A DNA stretch of 64,000 nucleotides from Prostheceraeus crozeri (Eukaryota; Platyhelminthes; Polycladida; Euryleptidae), in NCBI GenBank assembly GCA_907163375.1, contig CAJQUW010006343.1:310001-374000 (forward strand). Reading direction: 5' to 3'. The position numbers and the translations under genes are program-made. The notes beneath the pieces are model-generated. The model searched no databases and was not told the origin of the DNA. It worked only from the letters and a program-made list of their open reading frames with translations. Positions within the stretch are counted from its first letter, which is position 1; each line of letters starts with the position of its first letter. Shown piece by piece: positions 46,626 to 56,648 of the stretch.

Positions 46626-47471
46626 ATGTGCGCTGACATTTCATTTATGATACGTAAGTTATCAATCAAGGCGTATGTGGGATGCGCAGTTGCAATATTG
46701 ATGGTAATATTCATATCACATCAGCAACCTTGTTTCAGATGGAACCATGAACCAGCAACTGACAGCGACTTTTTGATAACAATTCATCAAACATGGAAAA
46801 GTAAGGATCTCCCATCTCGATTTCAAATGTGGTCAAAATCTTGGAAGTTATGTTTTCCCAACGCTAAATACGTATTGTGGACTGATGAAGACAATCGCAA
46901 TTTCATCGCATTACATTATCATTGGTTTCTTGAAAAGTATGAATCTCTGCCGTCTCCTATTCATCGTGCGGATACTATTCGATATTTTCTCATGTTCCAT
47001 TTCGGTGGTATTTACACGGACCTTGACAATGAGTGTTTGAGGCCATTTGGTCATTTACTGAAAGACGAACAGATTGTGTTTGGAGCAATGAAGGGGAATG
47101 GTAACGTCAATGAGGGTTATGTACAAAACTCCTTTTTCTATTCCAAGCCACGGCATCCATTTTGGCTAAATGTGATATTTCATATTTATCAGCGAAAATC
47201 CTTCTCAGATCTTGGGCTGTCAGTTGGTTCAAGGGCCCTTTCAATTGCAATTAATGAATATAGAAAACGAATGAGCTCCGGACAGGATATCAAAATCTAT
47301 CCTCCCAAATACTTCAATCCTTTTAGTTGGCAAAAGAATAAAGTGAAAGCTTGTAAAGACTTTAATCGAATGAATTCCAAAGAACTGATTGACTGCCGTA
47401 ATGCCTTCGTGAACAGTAGCTATGTTGTTCAATATCATGCACACACTTGGGGAGGCGGCAAAATTCTGTAG
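46626..47471 (+). CDS. GT32-family glycosyltransferase, IPC mannosyltransferase-like, type II membrane protein
   Basis: An uninterrupted 281-residue single-exon frame. Residues 1-13 are a short cytosolic tail with basic residues; 15-31 (KAYVGCAVAILMVIFIS) form one membrane anchor, so the enzyme should face the Golgi lumen. The catalytic region follows the Gly_transf_sug pattern: IHQTWKSKDLPSRF at 53-66, YVLWTDEDN at 82-90, and HRADTIRYFLMFHFGGIYTD (113-132) running into the metal- and sugar-nucleotide-binding DLD at 132-134. NSFFYSKPRHPFW (168-180) and a C-terminal HAHTWGGG complete it. This is closest in pattern to fungal-type inositolphosphoceramide mannosyltransferases (SUR1/CSH1); the animal relatives A4GALT/A4GNT share the fold. 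The acceptor is unknown. An in-frame stop at 46611 supports the start; Met8 is an alternative. The nearest AATAAA downstream is 47738-47743. It is surrounded by transposon relics, yet has no break. Confidence 0.85.
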   Translation: MCADISFMIRKLSIKAYVGCAVAILMVIFISHQQPCFRWNHEPATDSDFLITIHQTWKSKDLPSRFQMWSKSWKLCFPNAKYVLWTDEDNRNFIALHYHWFLEKYESLPSPIHRADTIRYFLMFHFGGIYTDLDNECLRPFGHLLKDEQIVFGAMKGNGNVNEGYVQNSFFYSKPRHPFWLNVIFHIYQRKSFSDLGLSVGSRALSIAINEYRKRMSSGQDIKIYPPKYFNPFSWQKNKVKACKDFNRMNSKELIDCRNAFVNSSYVVQYHAHTWGGGKIL

Positions 47472-48067
47472 TGTGATTCAAAACATTGTGTATGTGTAAT
47501 TTTCGTAGGCACGGCATGTCTGTGGATTTAAAGGCCATTTAAAAGACACTTTATAAATTCCTGTTTTTTTAGCTCAAATGCATGTTTTTATTGTGTTACT
47601 GATTTACATTTTTCAAATAATGACGTACGATATCAAGATTACTGAAACACACTGACATATGCTTGCTTTGATGTCACGCTGCCAGTTTTCTTCGAAAGCG
47701 TCCTTCGTTGATAGATTTGATCATAGAAATCGACAACAATAAAACCTCTAGAATTGAAGTTAGGCTTCATGCAATACACAATAGTGGCACATAAATCACA
47801 CGCATTTTCACTTAGATACACTTGTCAACGGCTGTATCATTGGATTAGAATCAGTCACATGCGTAAATTTAAGCTTTTAATTGGCTCTTCATGCCCCAAC
47901 TTAGTTCCCCCGAATGTGCCGCGACCTTGAGTCAATTTCCATTCTAGTCTACTTCAGATAAACAATCTATTTCTATGGATTTGATAGTCAATAATGGTAA
48001 GTTGCTGCACGAATGTCAATCGAGGCCGCAGGCGATTGACAGTACGAGTGCAGCAACTGTATTGTTA
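47472..48067. other. Downstream flank of the glycosyltransferase gene
   Basis: Presumed 3' untranslated region followed by intergenic DNA. AATAAA at 47738-47743 is the only plausible polyadenylation signal within 300 bp, and it is in AT-rich sequence, so weak. Confidence 0.3.
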
Positions 48068-48202
48068 GGCCTCAGCCACACTGAAAGCAAAGCAAACACG
48101 GGCGTCCTGAGCAAACGTATCTCCGCAACCTGTCAATCGCTGTGGTTTGCTTTGCTCGCAGTGTGGCAGTCTGCAACTGCTGCAATGATGACTTTATATT
48201 TG
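48068..48202 (+). mobile_element. Harbinger-type MITE, GGCCTCAGC family, truncated copy
   Basis: It begins GGCCTCAGCCACACTGAAAG right after TTA and is collinear with 24742 onward (GCAAAGCAAACAC, TTTGCTTTGCTCGCAGTG, ATGATGACTTTATATTTG), then stops at about 48202. The right end is missing. Confidence 0.75.
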
Positions 48203-48223
48203 TAGGTTGCATCACGAGGTTAC

Positions 48224-49015
48224 AACCATAGAGTAGGGATATGCAGGTAGAGTGTCGACTCAAAAAAGTATCTGTATACAATTTTTTTATACAGAAAATT
48301 TTCATATGAAAAGATTCAGTTTTTTGCGGAGATAACGTTCCCGTGGTCAAAAAATTATTTGAGCACTTTTAAAAAAGTCAAAATTTTGCCAATTTATATG
48401 CTACCGGGATGACGCTCCTATATAAGTAGCATGAACAAGTAGCATATGAAAAGGAATGAATATTTGCCAATAAGCGTCGTAACTAAGGGGAAATTAAACT
48501 GATTATCAAGGGAATTTTATGAACCGCATTATACCGGAAATCTTCATGAAAAAGTCGCGATATTATTTGTGCTTTCTTGGCTGAAATTTCAAGTTTTAAT
48601 TTAATTTTCATCGGCATGATTTTGTGATTCACTAAATTCATGTTTCATTTCTAGAATCTGAATAGTGATGTGGACCCATTTACATCTTTCAAAGTTAATT
48701 GAAATCATTGTCTTTGATTATGTGATTTTGCTCTGCCAGTGGTTGCTTGTGAAGGCTGTGATATGATCACGCTTAAGGAAATACTCTTGAGGTTGAGCAT
48801 GAAAGTAATAGGAACCGATCGAATTGCTAGTTTAACAAACATTAAATCTCCAAGACTGTCATGACACTCAGAATCTGCAAAATAGTTGGGGTGCTAAGTC
48901 GACAATAAGGGCTGAACCGTGCAAATAGAGGGTAGAGGTCTAGATTTTTGCTCAAATACAGATTAAGGTATGAGTATTTTATCTTGATATGTATCTCTTT
49001 GGACACTTTTATATT
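48224..49015 (+). mobile_element. MITE-like element with AGGTAGAGTG ends, copy 2
   Basis: It starts with the terminal CCATAGAGTAGG...AGGTAGAGTGTCGACTC (48224-48262). From 48480 to 48890 it follows the first copy's interior (642-1060): CATCGGCATGATT, GGAAATACTCTTG, GAGCAT(T/G)AAAGTAATAG, CTGTCATGACAC. From about 48905 to 49015 it instead resembles the reverse complement of 62395-62500. The expected right terminus was not found, so this copy has an inverted or swapped right part. Confidence 0.55.
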
Positions 49016-49481
49016 TGACGCATAGTCATCAGCCAAAAAATGCTGTTTTACATGGAGAATCCCTATCTAAGATATTAATTGTTTTAGTCCGCCGCAATTC
49101 ACTGCTGCTACATTTGCAAGCGTCACTATGGTAACAATAATCAGCGAAGTTTAATTTTAGTCAGCTGCAAAATATTTATCTGAAATGACACGTGCTCCAA
49201 TATAATAAACAAGTTGAATGGTGAAATTGTACTTCAGACTTAACGAAATTGATGATATAAATATAGTTTGGTGAACTTAATGTTTTAAGAATGACATCAG
49301 CTGGCGTAATGCAAGCATACACCCACAGTATCGTTATAATCGATTTTGAACAATTTGCGGTTATTTATGACATCGTGGAGATTGTCTCACATTTTTTAGT
49401 AAATATAGCATTTCGTTAAATAATGTATCGACAACAATTGAAAGTATGTCGGTCATTCAACTATTTCTACAAAGACAAATG
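49016..49481. other. no recognisable feature
   Basis: AT-rich interval without a gene. Confidence 0.45.
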
Positions 49482-49489
49482 CTTGTAGT

Positions 49490-51122
49490 CAGAGGCGTCG
49501 CTAAGGACACATCATTGGGGGGTGTTTGCTAAATTTTACCTGATTTACAACTAAGAACCAAAATTTACCTGATTATTGCACACACGCATACTCACACACA
49601 CATTCCAACATGTTTCATGATTATAACCTGCAGAAGAGGTACCTAGTCATCTAATCGGCCGGAAATGACGCCTATAAATGAAAAATAATTTAATTGGTGG
49701 TTCATACGAATATTATTCATATTGAGTAGTCTCGACTGCTAAGGAAATTTTCGATGGTGTTTGCATCGAGAAAGTTAACACGCTGTTAACAATTGAATAA
49801 ACTTCTACGCACAGAGATGACGGTGTGCCTTATTCATACCGTGCGCTTTCCGCGGTGCGCGTGTGACTGACGCGGTATGAGGAAGGTTCGATGAAATCCA
49901 CCGTAGAGATGACATCATCTCCTCAAGGGACAACGTAATAGCCAGAACTTATATGAATCAACGGCTAAATACACTACACAGCTAGGCAGAATGAGTTGCA
50001 GGCGTTTCAGCGTCAGGTGATTCAGTGCCAATATTCACTGGCCACATTATAGGTAGGGTACTGGAATTACATTTCAATTGCACTTAGATATTTTAAATTT
50101 AGCAGAGCTAACTCACATCGCCTTATGCTCCAATTTTTAAGAAAATGCGAGGCGACTGTTCCTCCCACAGAATTAGATTCATCTGCGCGGGCTTCGGTTT
50201 CCTAGAAAGGAAGAGTTACAGTGTATATGTAACCTTAATATCGAAATGGTACATCACAGAATTAGACAACTTGCTTCTTCTCGAATGGATAATTCGTGTA
50301 TCGCTTGCTATTGGAAATGGCAAACAATAAGCTGTCAGCAGAGGACAACAGAGCCAGTGAGAGATGCGTGCGTGCTGTGATATCACTCCTCGCACACACC
50401 AAAACACACATCGATGCCTGGCTTCCATTCAATGCATGCACCATCCAGTGAGCAATGCCGAGGAGAGGATGTGAAATCATCAAGTGAACTAATTTTCGTA
50501 CGCCTGCTACTTTCTTTAATAATGATCGGAAGGGCCAATATTATGGAGAAAACGTGTGGGCAATGATCTGAATTCTTCGAATCTGAAGGAATTTTGGCAA
50601 TCGAAGCACTTTGCTGGAACTCACATTAATCCTTTTAATCCTCACATTCACATTAATCACTTTTTTTCCTATCTCTGTAAGGTATAAGGAATTCCTTTTT
50701 GCCCACCTAATAGGTTCCTCAATGTGCCGTCCATCACATTCATTAATCACACTTCTAGCAAACCGAAGCAGATAAACAAAATATTTAATTCTGTGGTTCG
50801 CATATACAGTCATCCCGGGTAGAGGTCGTTTTCAGCGCGCTATGTTTGACCGCTTTCGCGTGACAAATCAATATCATCGACAGCAACTAACCATATACTT
50901 TCTGGTGTCTAGAAAGGGTAAGAATTTCCCGACATTATGAATTGTTTTTGTGACAAGACGTGTTTTTGTGGCTAAGAACAACGGCAGTGAATATTGGAGC
51001 TGAATCGCCGGCAAACCGGCGGTTTACCTGACATTTCTCATTTTACCTGAATCTTTTAATAATTTCATATTGGAGGGGGGGTGTCATGGTCCCCCACACC
51101 CCCACCGGTCGCGACGCCTCTG
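49490..51122. mobile_element. hAT element relic, CAGAGGCGTCGC ends, exact 8-bp duplication
   Basis: The ends CAGAGGCGTCGC and GCGACGCCTCTG are flanked by exact CTTGTAGT duplications (49482-49489 and 51123-51130). GGGGGGTGT-like G-rich words and TTTACCTGA words recur just inside both ends in inverted or similar arrangement. The interior has no recognisable transposase and hosts a copy of the CACAGAATTAG MITE (50166-50795). A non-autonomous or heavily decayed hAT copy. Confidence 0.88.
50166..50795 (+). mobile_element. hAT-type MITE (CACAGAATTAG family), copy 4, diverged and nested
   Basis: It starts CACAGAATTAG at 50166 and ends TTTAATTCTGTG at 50795. The first 80 bp and the 50490-50795 block follow the 39475 copy (TCGTACGCCTGCTA, AATGATCGGA, GATCTGAATTCTTCGAATC, CCTATCTCTGTAAGGTAT). 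A second CACAGAATTAGAC start at 50255 shows an internal insertion or partial duplication of about 240 bp. The flanks GTTCCTCC and GTTCGCAT share 5 of 8 bases, fitting an old 8-bp duplication. It is the most diverged of the four copies. Confidence 0.75.
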
Positions 51123-51130
51123 CTTGTAGT

Positions 51131-51799
51131 GGCGGCTAAAATACATCGAAGGTCAAAATGAAAACTAATAAAGTACACGAAATCCAAAAACTCATAAAAG
51201 AGGGTATTTTTGCGTTAAATAATTAATGTACGACTCGCAAGTGGAGCGAGCGTACAAAATATGTCACATTTGGAGAGAGGTCGATTTTTCCAGCTGACGT
51301 TTAGGACAAAATTAATAGGTAATGGCTATTACACTGGCTGAGCTGGAACAATTTTAATCTGGCGACTGTTACACCGAATTAGCCAGCAAGACTGATTACC
51401 TAATAGATAAGTGGGATATGGAAAGTATCTACATTAAATAAAGCACTAAATTAAACTTTGTTACATTAAGAGTTTCCGAATCACCGTGGGGAATTAAGTT
51501 TGCTTCGCTTAAGAAATCACTAAGTATCTCAGAAAACATCGAAGACGAAGATAAACCAAGCAGGGGTAAGCAAGACAAGCAACGAGTCAAGACACATTCT
51601 AATGCAATTTTTTGTCTTATTGAATGATCTGCAGCCATGCTTGTAGCTAATAAACATGAGGCGTGTTGATAGATATGGAAGACTTTTGTACAGGCTTTAA
51701 TACCGGGTGTAATAGCCACTGCATAATAAAAAGGTTCACTGAATAAATCAGTCAATACCCAAATCATTCAAATTATAGATAATTTCGTTTAAAATGTTG
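51131..51799. other. no gene recognised
   Basis: AT-rich, with a 112-codon minus-strand frame (51429-51767) that shows no domain. TAATAGCC-containing words occur here and again near 62160-62210. Confidence 0.4.
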
Positions 51800-53540
51800 G
51801 TGCATCCCTTCTTAGTGTCATTCTCTAGATCACATCAAACAGGAACACCCAACGGACAAATCTGTCCTGAGAAACATTTTACGCAATAAATACATGTTTT
51901 CACCAATTTTACAGAAAAGATTATCACCATCATTACTTTACAGCACACCGACAGTCAAATTTGCCAATACTCATTTGTGTGGAGAAATATAAGACGTCAA
52001 CTTCCCTTAGTAGACTGAATGTTTCAATAAAGTAAGGTAATTCAAACATAAGGTCTAAGTTTCGACAGTCTCTGTCAGCTTCAGGGTGCAGTGGTTTTTT
52101 ACTGCTACTTGAAGTTGACAGAGACTGCGAGAAACGTTGGCTTTGGATATGCATGCATATTTTGCCTACCGTACTTTATGAAAACGTTCGTCCTACTAAA
52201 AGGAGTTCACTTTTAATAATTTTTCCCCACAGATGACCATGAGCCTCCTGTGTCAAGCAAAACGTTGTCAATACTGCTTCAATCACCACCAACCTAGCTC
52301 ACTTCACGCATTCTAAGCAAGCCTTCACCAATATGACAAGAATATCTTTAACAACATAACTGGTCTGTGTACACAGACAGACAGAAATACCTCAATCACA
52401 ATCAAACTTGTCCCACATCTTCTCAGTGTCATTCAGTAGAGCGTTTCAAAATACAGCGGAAAAGCGGTTCTACGAGTAAAAGTACTTGGTCGGATGGATG
52501 CATTTCCGGCTACAGTTTCAGTTGTGGATCTGTATCTGAAAAGGCAGCGCATTGACACCAAAGGCCTTCTTGTCAATGCTGCCTCAATTCAAACCAAACG
52601 TTCCCCACATCTTCTCAGTGTCATTCACTAGATCACTTTAAAAAACAGTAGTCAACGGGCGACTCTGGACCAAGAAATAATTCTCAAAGTATAAGTACTC
52701 CTCGGATAGATGCACCTCCGGGTGCAGTTTCAGTTGTGGATCTGCATCTGAAATTGGCAGTGCAACGATACCGAAAACATTGTCAATGCTGCCTCAATTC
52801 GAACCAAACTGGCATCAGTCAGGCATGGGAAGCACCTCGCGCAATCAACGCACGCCTTCACCAATTCTGCAAAAATTGTATTTTTCCCACAATTCTTTAC
52901 ACTGTCAGTCAAAACGTTGCTAGTATTGTCTCAACCACAACCAACTCATCATCATTCTGCAGAGCACATCAGAAGGCAACAGCGCAACCCAGGCCTGACA
53001 TGCACTGCATGCTATCATCACACGTTTTCACCAATTTTACAAAACTATAATTTTCAAGAACAACTTTACATCTACAGCGAATACTTTGCGAATTTGCCTC
53101 AATTGAAACAAAACTTACCCCATACATTCACAATTTTATCTTCAGAGTATCAAAACACAAGCGTTAACCGGCAAATCTGGCCGGAGAAAATTTCACGCAA
53201 TCATCACACATTTTCACCATTTTTACAAAAAATAGTTTTCGATCATATCTTCAAGCTGTTAGCCAAAAACTTTATTAGCAGGCCTACTGCCTTAATCAAT
53301 ACCGGAGTTGCCCAAAGCCTCAGTATCATTCTCCGTAGCGTTTCAAAACACAAGAGCAAAGGATAACTCTAGCTTGAGAACCACTTCTCCGAGATAAAGT
53401 ACTTCGTCAAGTACATTGTAGATCTATGCTCACAGGATCATTTCAATTGTGGATCTGCATCTGAAAATGGCAATCACAGCGGTGGCCAAAACTTTGACGA
53501 TCCTGCCTCAATCACAGCTAAGCTTACCCACACAACTCCC
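51800..53540 (+). repeat. Degenerate ~200-bp tandem array
   Basis: Recurrent words mark diverged units: CCCACATCTTCTCAGTGTCATTCA at 52412 and 52613 (201 bp apart), TTTCAGTTGTGGATCTG at about 52516, 52727 and 53444, TTTTCACCAATTTTACA at about 51898 and 53026, and GTCAATGCTGCCTCAATTC at about 52572 and 52782. The order of words is conserved, but units are of unequal length and identity is low. Two open frames (52736-53050 and 52917-53366) run through it but show no domain. It may be an old relative, in the opposite orientation, of the ~200-bp satellite at 54.2-56.1 kb. Confidence 0.6.
52060..52135. repeat. Inverted repeat with stem-loop potential
   Basis: The left part (GACAGTCTCTGTCAGCTTCA, then GCAGT) is inverted as ACTGC...TTGAAGTTGACAGAGACTGC at 52101-52130. 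On the minus strand the left part contains CTGAAG, a GACAG-AGA-CTGTC hairpin and GAAAC in that order, which again recalls a hammerhead core, but a matching stem I is lacking. Confidence 0.6.
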
Positions 53541-53864
53541 TGACTAATAGGCGACATGTAGCACTTGAATTCTGAGATTTCGAATTGAAATGAGCAATGA
53601 AAAAGATGATCAAGCGGTTTGGATCAGGTGAGTATCCACAGATTCGTGTGATTATACATATGCATTGATATGTAGTGACAGCTCTCAAAGAAGTCTTCCT
53701 TTGTAGACATATCCGCAGTTTAAATATTTGAGTGAATACAGATGAAATTGTGTGGGATGACCGTCATGAGCAGAGCTATCGATTCGGATTTTCTAGATAT
53801 GATGGATTGATGTATGTTTCTTGCATTTCCCATAACTTTTTCTATGTTTGATCACACTAATCAA

Positions 53865-54192
53865 TGCCCGAAGCCTAGATTCACAAGCACGAGTAAGCCC
53901 GCCGCGGTCTAGATTGATGCGACCGAGCACGCACAAGTACACCCGTTCGAGGTCAGAATTCACACGACTGAGCGCACCCGATGTCTATATTCATACGCCG
54001 GAGCACACGGAAGGTATACATTTGTGCGCCTGAACACGCCCGATGTCTGAAATCAGGTGTCCAAGGCAAGAATATAGACAGCCGGAGTAGAGTGCGTGAG
54101 TTCATGAATTCAGACTACGGGTGTTTTCGAGCGTCCAATTTTCGTCATCGGTCGCGCTCCGGTATATGAATGTAGACAACGGGCGTGCTCCT
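53865..54192. repeat. GC-richer degenerate minisatellite, orientation flips midway
   Basis: Units of about 35-45 bp built on CCCGNNGTCTAGATTCATNC and CGAGCACGC repeat in the plus orientation from 53865 to about 54055, then in the reverse complement (TATAGACAGCCGGAG, TCAGACTACGGGTG, GTAGACAACGGGCGTGCTC) to 54192. The open frame at 53848-54033 simply reads the repeats. Confidence 0.7.
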
Positions 54193-54199
54193 AAGAATG

Positions 54200-56110
54200 A
54201 TCATGAGAAGGTGTGGACCTACTTTGGTTGCAAGTGAAGCAGGATCATTTATGTTTTGCCGACGTTGTGAAGTTGTGTTGCAAAGAAAATGTCGTACAAT
54301 TCGCATATTGCTGGAAACATTCAAGGATTTCATGAGTTGTTTCACAGGTCATTGCTGTCTGTTGCGTGTTACGTTGTTGCATCCCATGGAGTATTATCAT
54401 GAGAAGGTGTGGACAGACCTTGGTTGCAACTGAGCCAGAATCATCAAGGTTTTTCTTGGCGATGTGAAATCATGTTGCGAAGAAAATGACGTGAAAAAAA
54501 TTCGAGAGATGACGGAAAATTCAAATGATTGCATGAGTTGCTTCTCAGTTCAGAGTCGTCGGTTGGATGTTGCTTTGCAAAGTCGTATAGAGAAAATGAT
54601 GATAAGAAGGCATGAACAGACTTTGGTTGCAACTGAGCCAGAATCATCAAGGTTTTTCTTGGCGATGTGAAATCATGTTGCGAAGAAAATGACGTGAAAA
54701 AAAATTCGAGAGATGACGGAAAATTCAAATGATTGCATGAGTTGCTTCTCAGGTCAGAGTCGCCGGTTGGATGTTGCTTTGCAAAGTCGTATAGAGAAAA
54801 TGATGATAAGAAGGCATGAACAGACTTTGGTTGCAACTGAGCCAGAATCATCAAGGTTTTTCTTGGTGATTTGAAGTCATGTTGCGAAGAAACTGATGTG
54901 AAATTCGAGAGGTGATGGAAAATTCCGATGATTGCATGAGTTGTTTCTCAGGTCAATGCTTTCCGTTGCTTGTTACGTTGTTGCACCCCATGGAGTATTA
55001 TCATGAGAAGGTGTGGACAGACCTTGGTTGCAACTGAGCCAGAATCATCAAGGTTTTTCTTGGCGATGTGAAGTCATGTTGCGAAGAAAATGACGTGAAA
55101 AAAATTCGAGAGATGACGGAAAATTCAAATGATTGCATGAGTTGCTTCTCAGTTCAGAGTCGTCGGTTGGATGTTGTTTTGCAAAGTCGTTTAGAGAATG
55201 GTGATAAGAGGGTATGAAAAGACTCTGGTTGCAGAGGAAGCGGAATCACTAATGTTTTACTGAAGCCATGAAGTTGCATTCATGATGCGAAGAAAACGAC
55301 TTGAAAAAATTTCGAGAGGTGATGGAAAATTCAAATGATTCCATCAGTTGCTTCTCAGTTCAGAGTCGTCGGTTGGATGTTGTTTTGCAAAGTCGTATAG
55401 AGAAAATGATGATAAGAAGGCATGAACAGACTTTGGTTGCAACTGAGCCAGAATCATCAAGGTTTTCTTGGTGATTTGAAGTCATGTTGCGAAGAAACTG
55501 ATGTGAAATTCGAGAGATGATGGAAAATTTCGATGATTGCATGAGTTGTTTCTCAGGTCAATGCTTTCCGTTGCTTGTTGCGTTGTAGCACCCTATGGAG
55601 TATTATCATGAGAAGGTGTGGACAGATTTTGGTTGCAATTGAAGCGGAGTCACTAATGTTTTTCTTGACAATGTGAAGTCATGTTGCGAAGAAAATGACG
55701 TGAAACTCGAGAGCTGATGGAAAATTAAGATGATTGCATGAGTTATTTCTCAGGTCATTGCTGTCCGTTGCTTGTTACGTTGTAGCACCCTATCGAGTAT
55801 TATCATGAGAAGGTGTGGACAGACTTTGGTTGCAATTCAGTTAGGGTAACAAATGTCTTGCTGACGTCATGAAGCTTTGTTGCGAAGATAATATGGAAAA
55901 GTTTAAAAATTGGTTCGATGATTCCATGACACAAAACATTCCATGATTGCATGAATTGTTTTTCTTGTCAGAGTCATCAATTGGTTGCCGTTTTTTTGTA
56001 ATGCCGTTTCGAGAATCGTCATGTGAAAGTGTGGGCAGACTTCGCTTGCAATTGAGCCAGAATCACTAATGTTTTTCTTGGCGTTTTAAAGGTGTTGTGT
56101 ATGTTTTTTG
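54200..56110 (+). repeat. Satellite A: ~200-bp tandem array, 10 units
   Basis: TTGGTTGCA (or a close variant) recurs at 54224, 54420, 54623, 54827, 55024, 55225, 55433, 55629, 55826 and 56040: spacings 196-214 bp. Each unit runs through GAGCCAGAATCATCAAGG, GTTGCGAAGAAAATGACG, GGAAAATTCAAATGATTGCA and GAGTTGCTTCTCAG. Two subtypes occur: one with CGTTGCTTGTTACGTTG...GTATTATCATGAGAAGG before the TTGGTTGCA word, the other with GTCGGTTGGATGTTG...ATGATGATAAGAAGGCATG. Outer units (left, and right of about 55860) are more diverged than central ones. Apparent open frames on both strands are repeat read-throughs. Confidence 0.92.
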
Positions 56111-56503
56111 TCAACGATGAGGCATGCTGAAAATTCAATTGATAGTATATTATTTGAAGAAACGGATTGAAATACTTTTTTGCTAACTCTACTGTGCAAT
56201 CTCGTGTATAACACGGTATGAGACTCATTTTTGGAGAGCATGGTTTTAAAAGGTGGCTTTAAAACATGGCTGTGGGAAAATGTACTATGAAAGATTGCAT
56301 AACTATGTAGAAAACCTAGTTTTCAGGGAGGACTATTCTGAAAGAAGTCCTCTTGGCATCTTCCAAAAATTTTTGCTCTTTTCCTGATGTCATTTTTTGT
56401 AGGTTCCGGTGCCATGTTGGTGCTCCTTTTTGGTAGAATTACATCAAAAGACCAAAACATATTTTGATTATTTTCAACAATTTGAATTTTCCGAAATTCA
56501 ATG

Positions 56504-56567
56504 GGACCCACTACGTAGAGGAGGAAGTATAAGAAAACTTATACTTCTTCCCCTACGTAGTGGGTCC
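56504..56567. repeat. Near-perfect 30-bp hairpin with 4-base loop
   Basis: The left arm 56504-56533 and right arm 56538-56567 are reverse complements at 28 of 30 positions, separated by AAAA. The arms begin GGACCCACTACGTAG. It lies in the ~540-bp spacer between satellite A and satellite B. Small frames on both strands cross it without a motif. Confidence 0.92.
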
Positions 56568-56648
56568 GATTTAACAAAAACGGGTGGTCGTATCTGACCT
56601 CACTACAGAATGCACATCATGCAGCAGAAAAAGTCCGCAAAGATGCGA

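Noticed and set aside
46640-46660. GTAAGT splice donor near the start of the glycosyltransferase gene
   Set aside because: The frame reads straight through the site into the anchor and catalytic motifs, so no intron is needed.
52736-53366. Two overlapping plus-strand frames of 104 and 149 codons
   Set aside because: They lie in a degenerate tandem array, overlap each other in different frames and show no motif.
54444-54854. 136-codon minus-strand frame with an internally repeated protein sequence
   Set aside because: It is the ~200-bp satellite read in one frame. The repeat length is not held constant, neighbouring units close the frame, and there is no domain.
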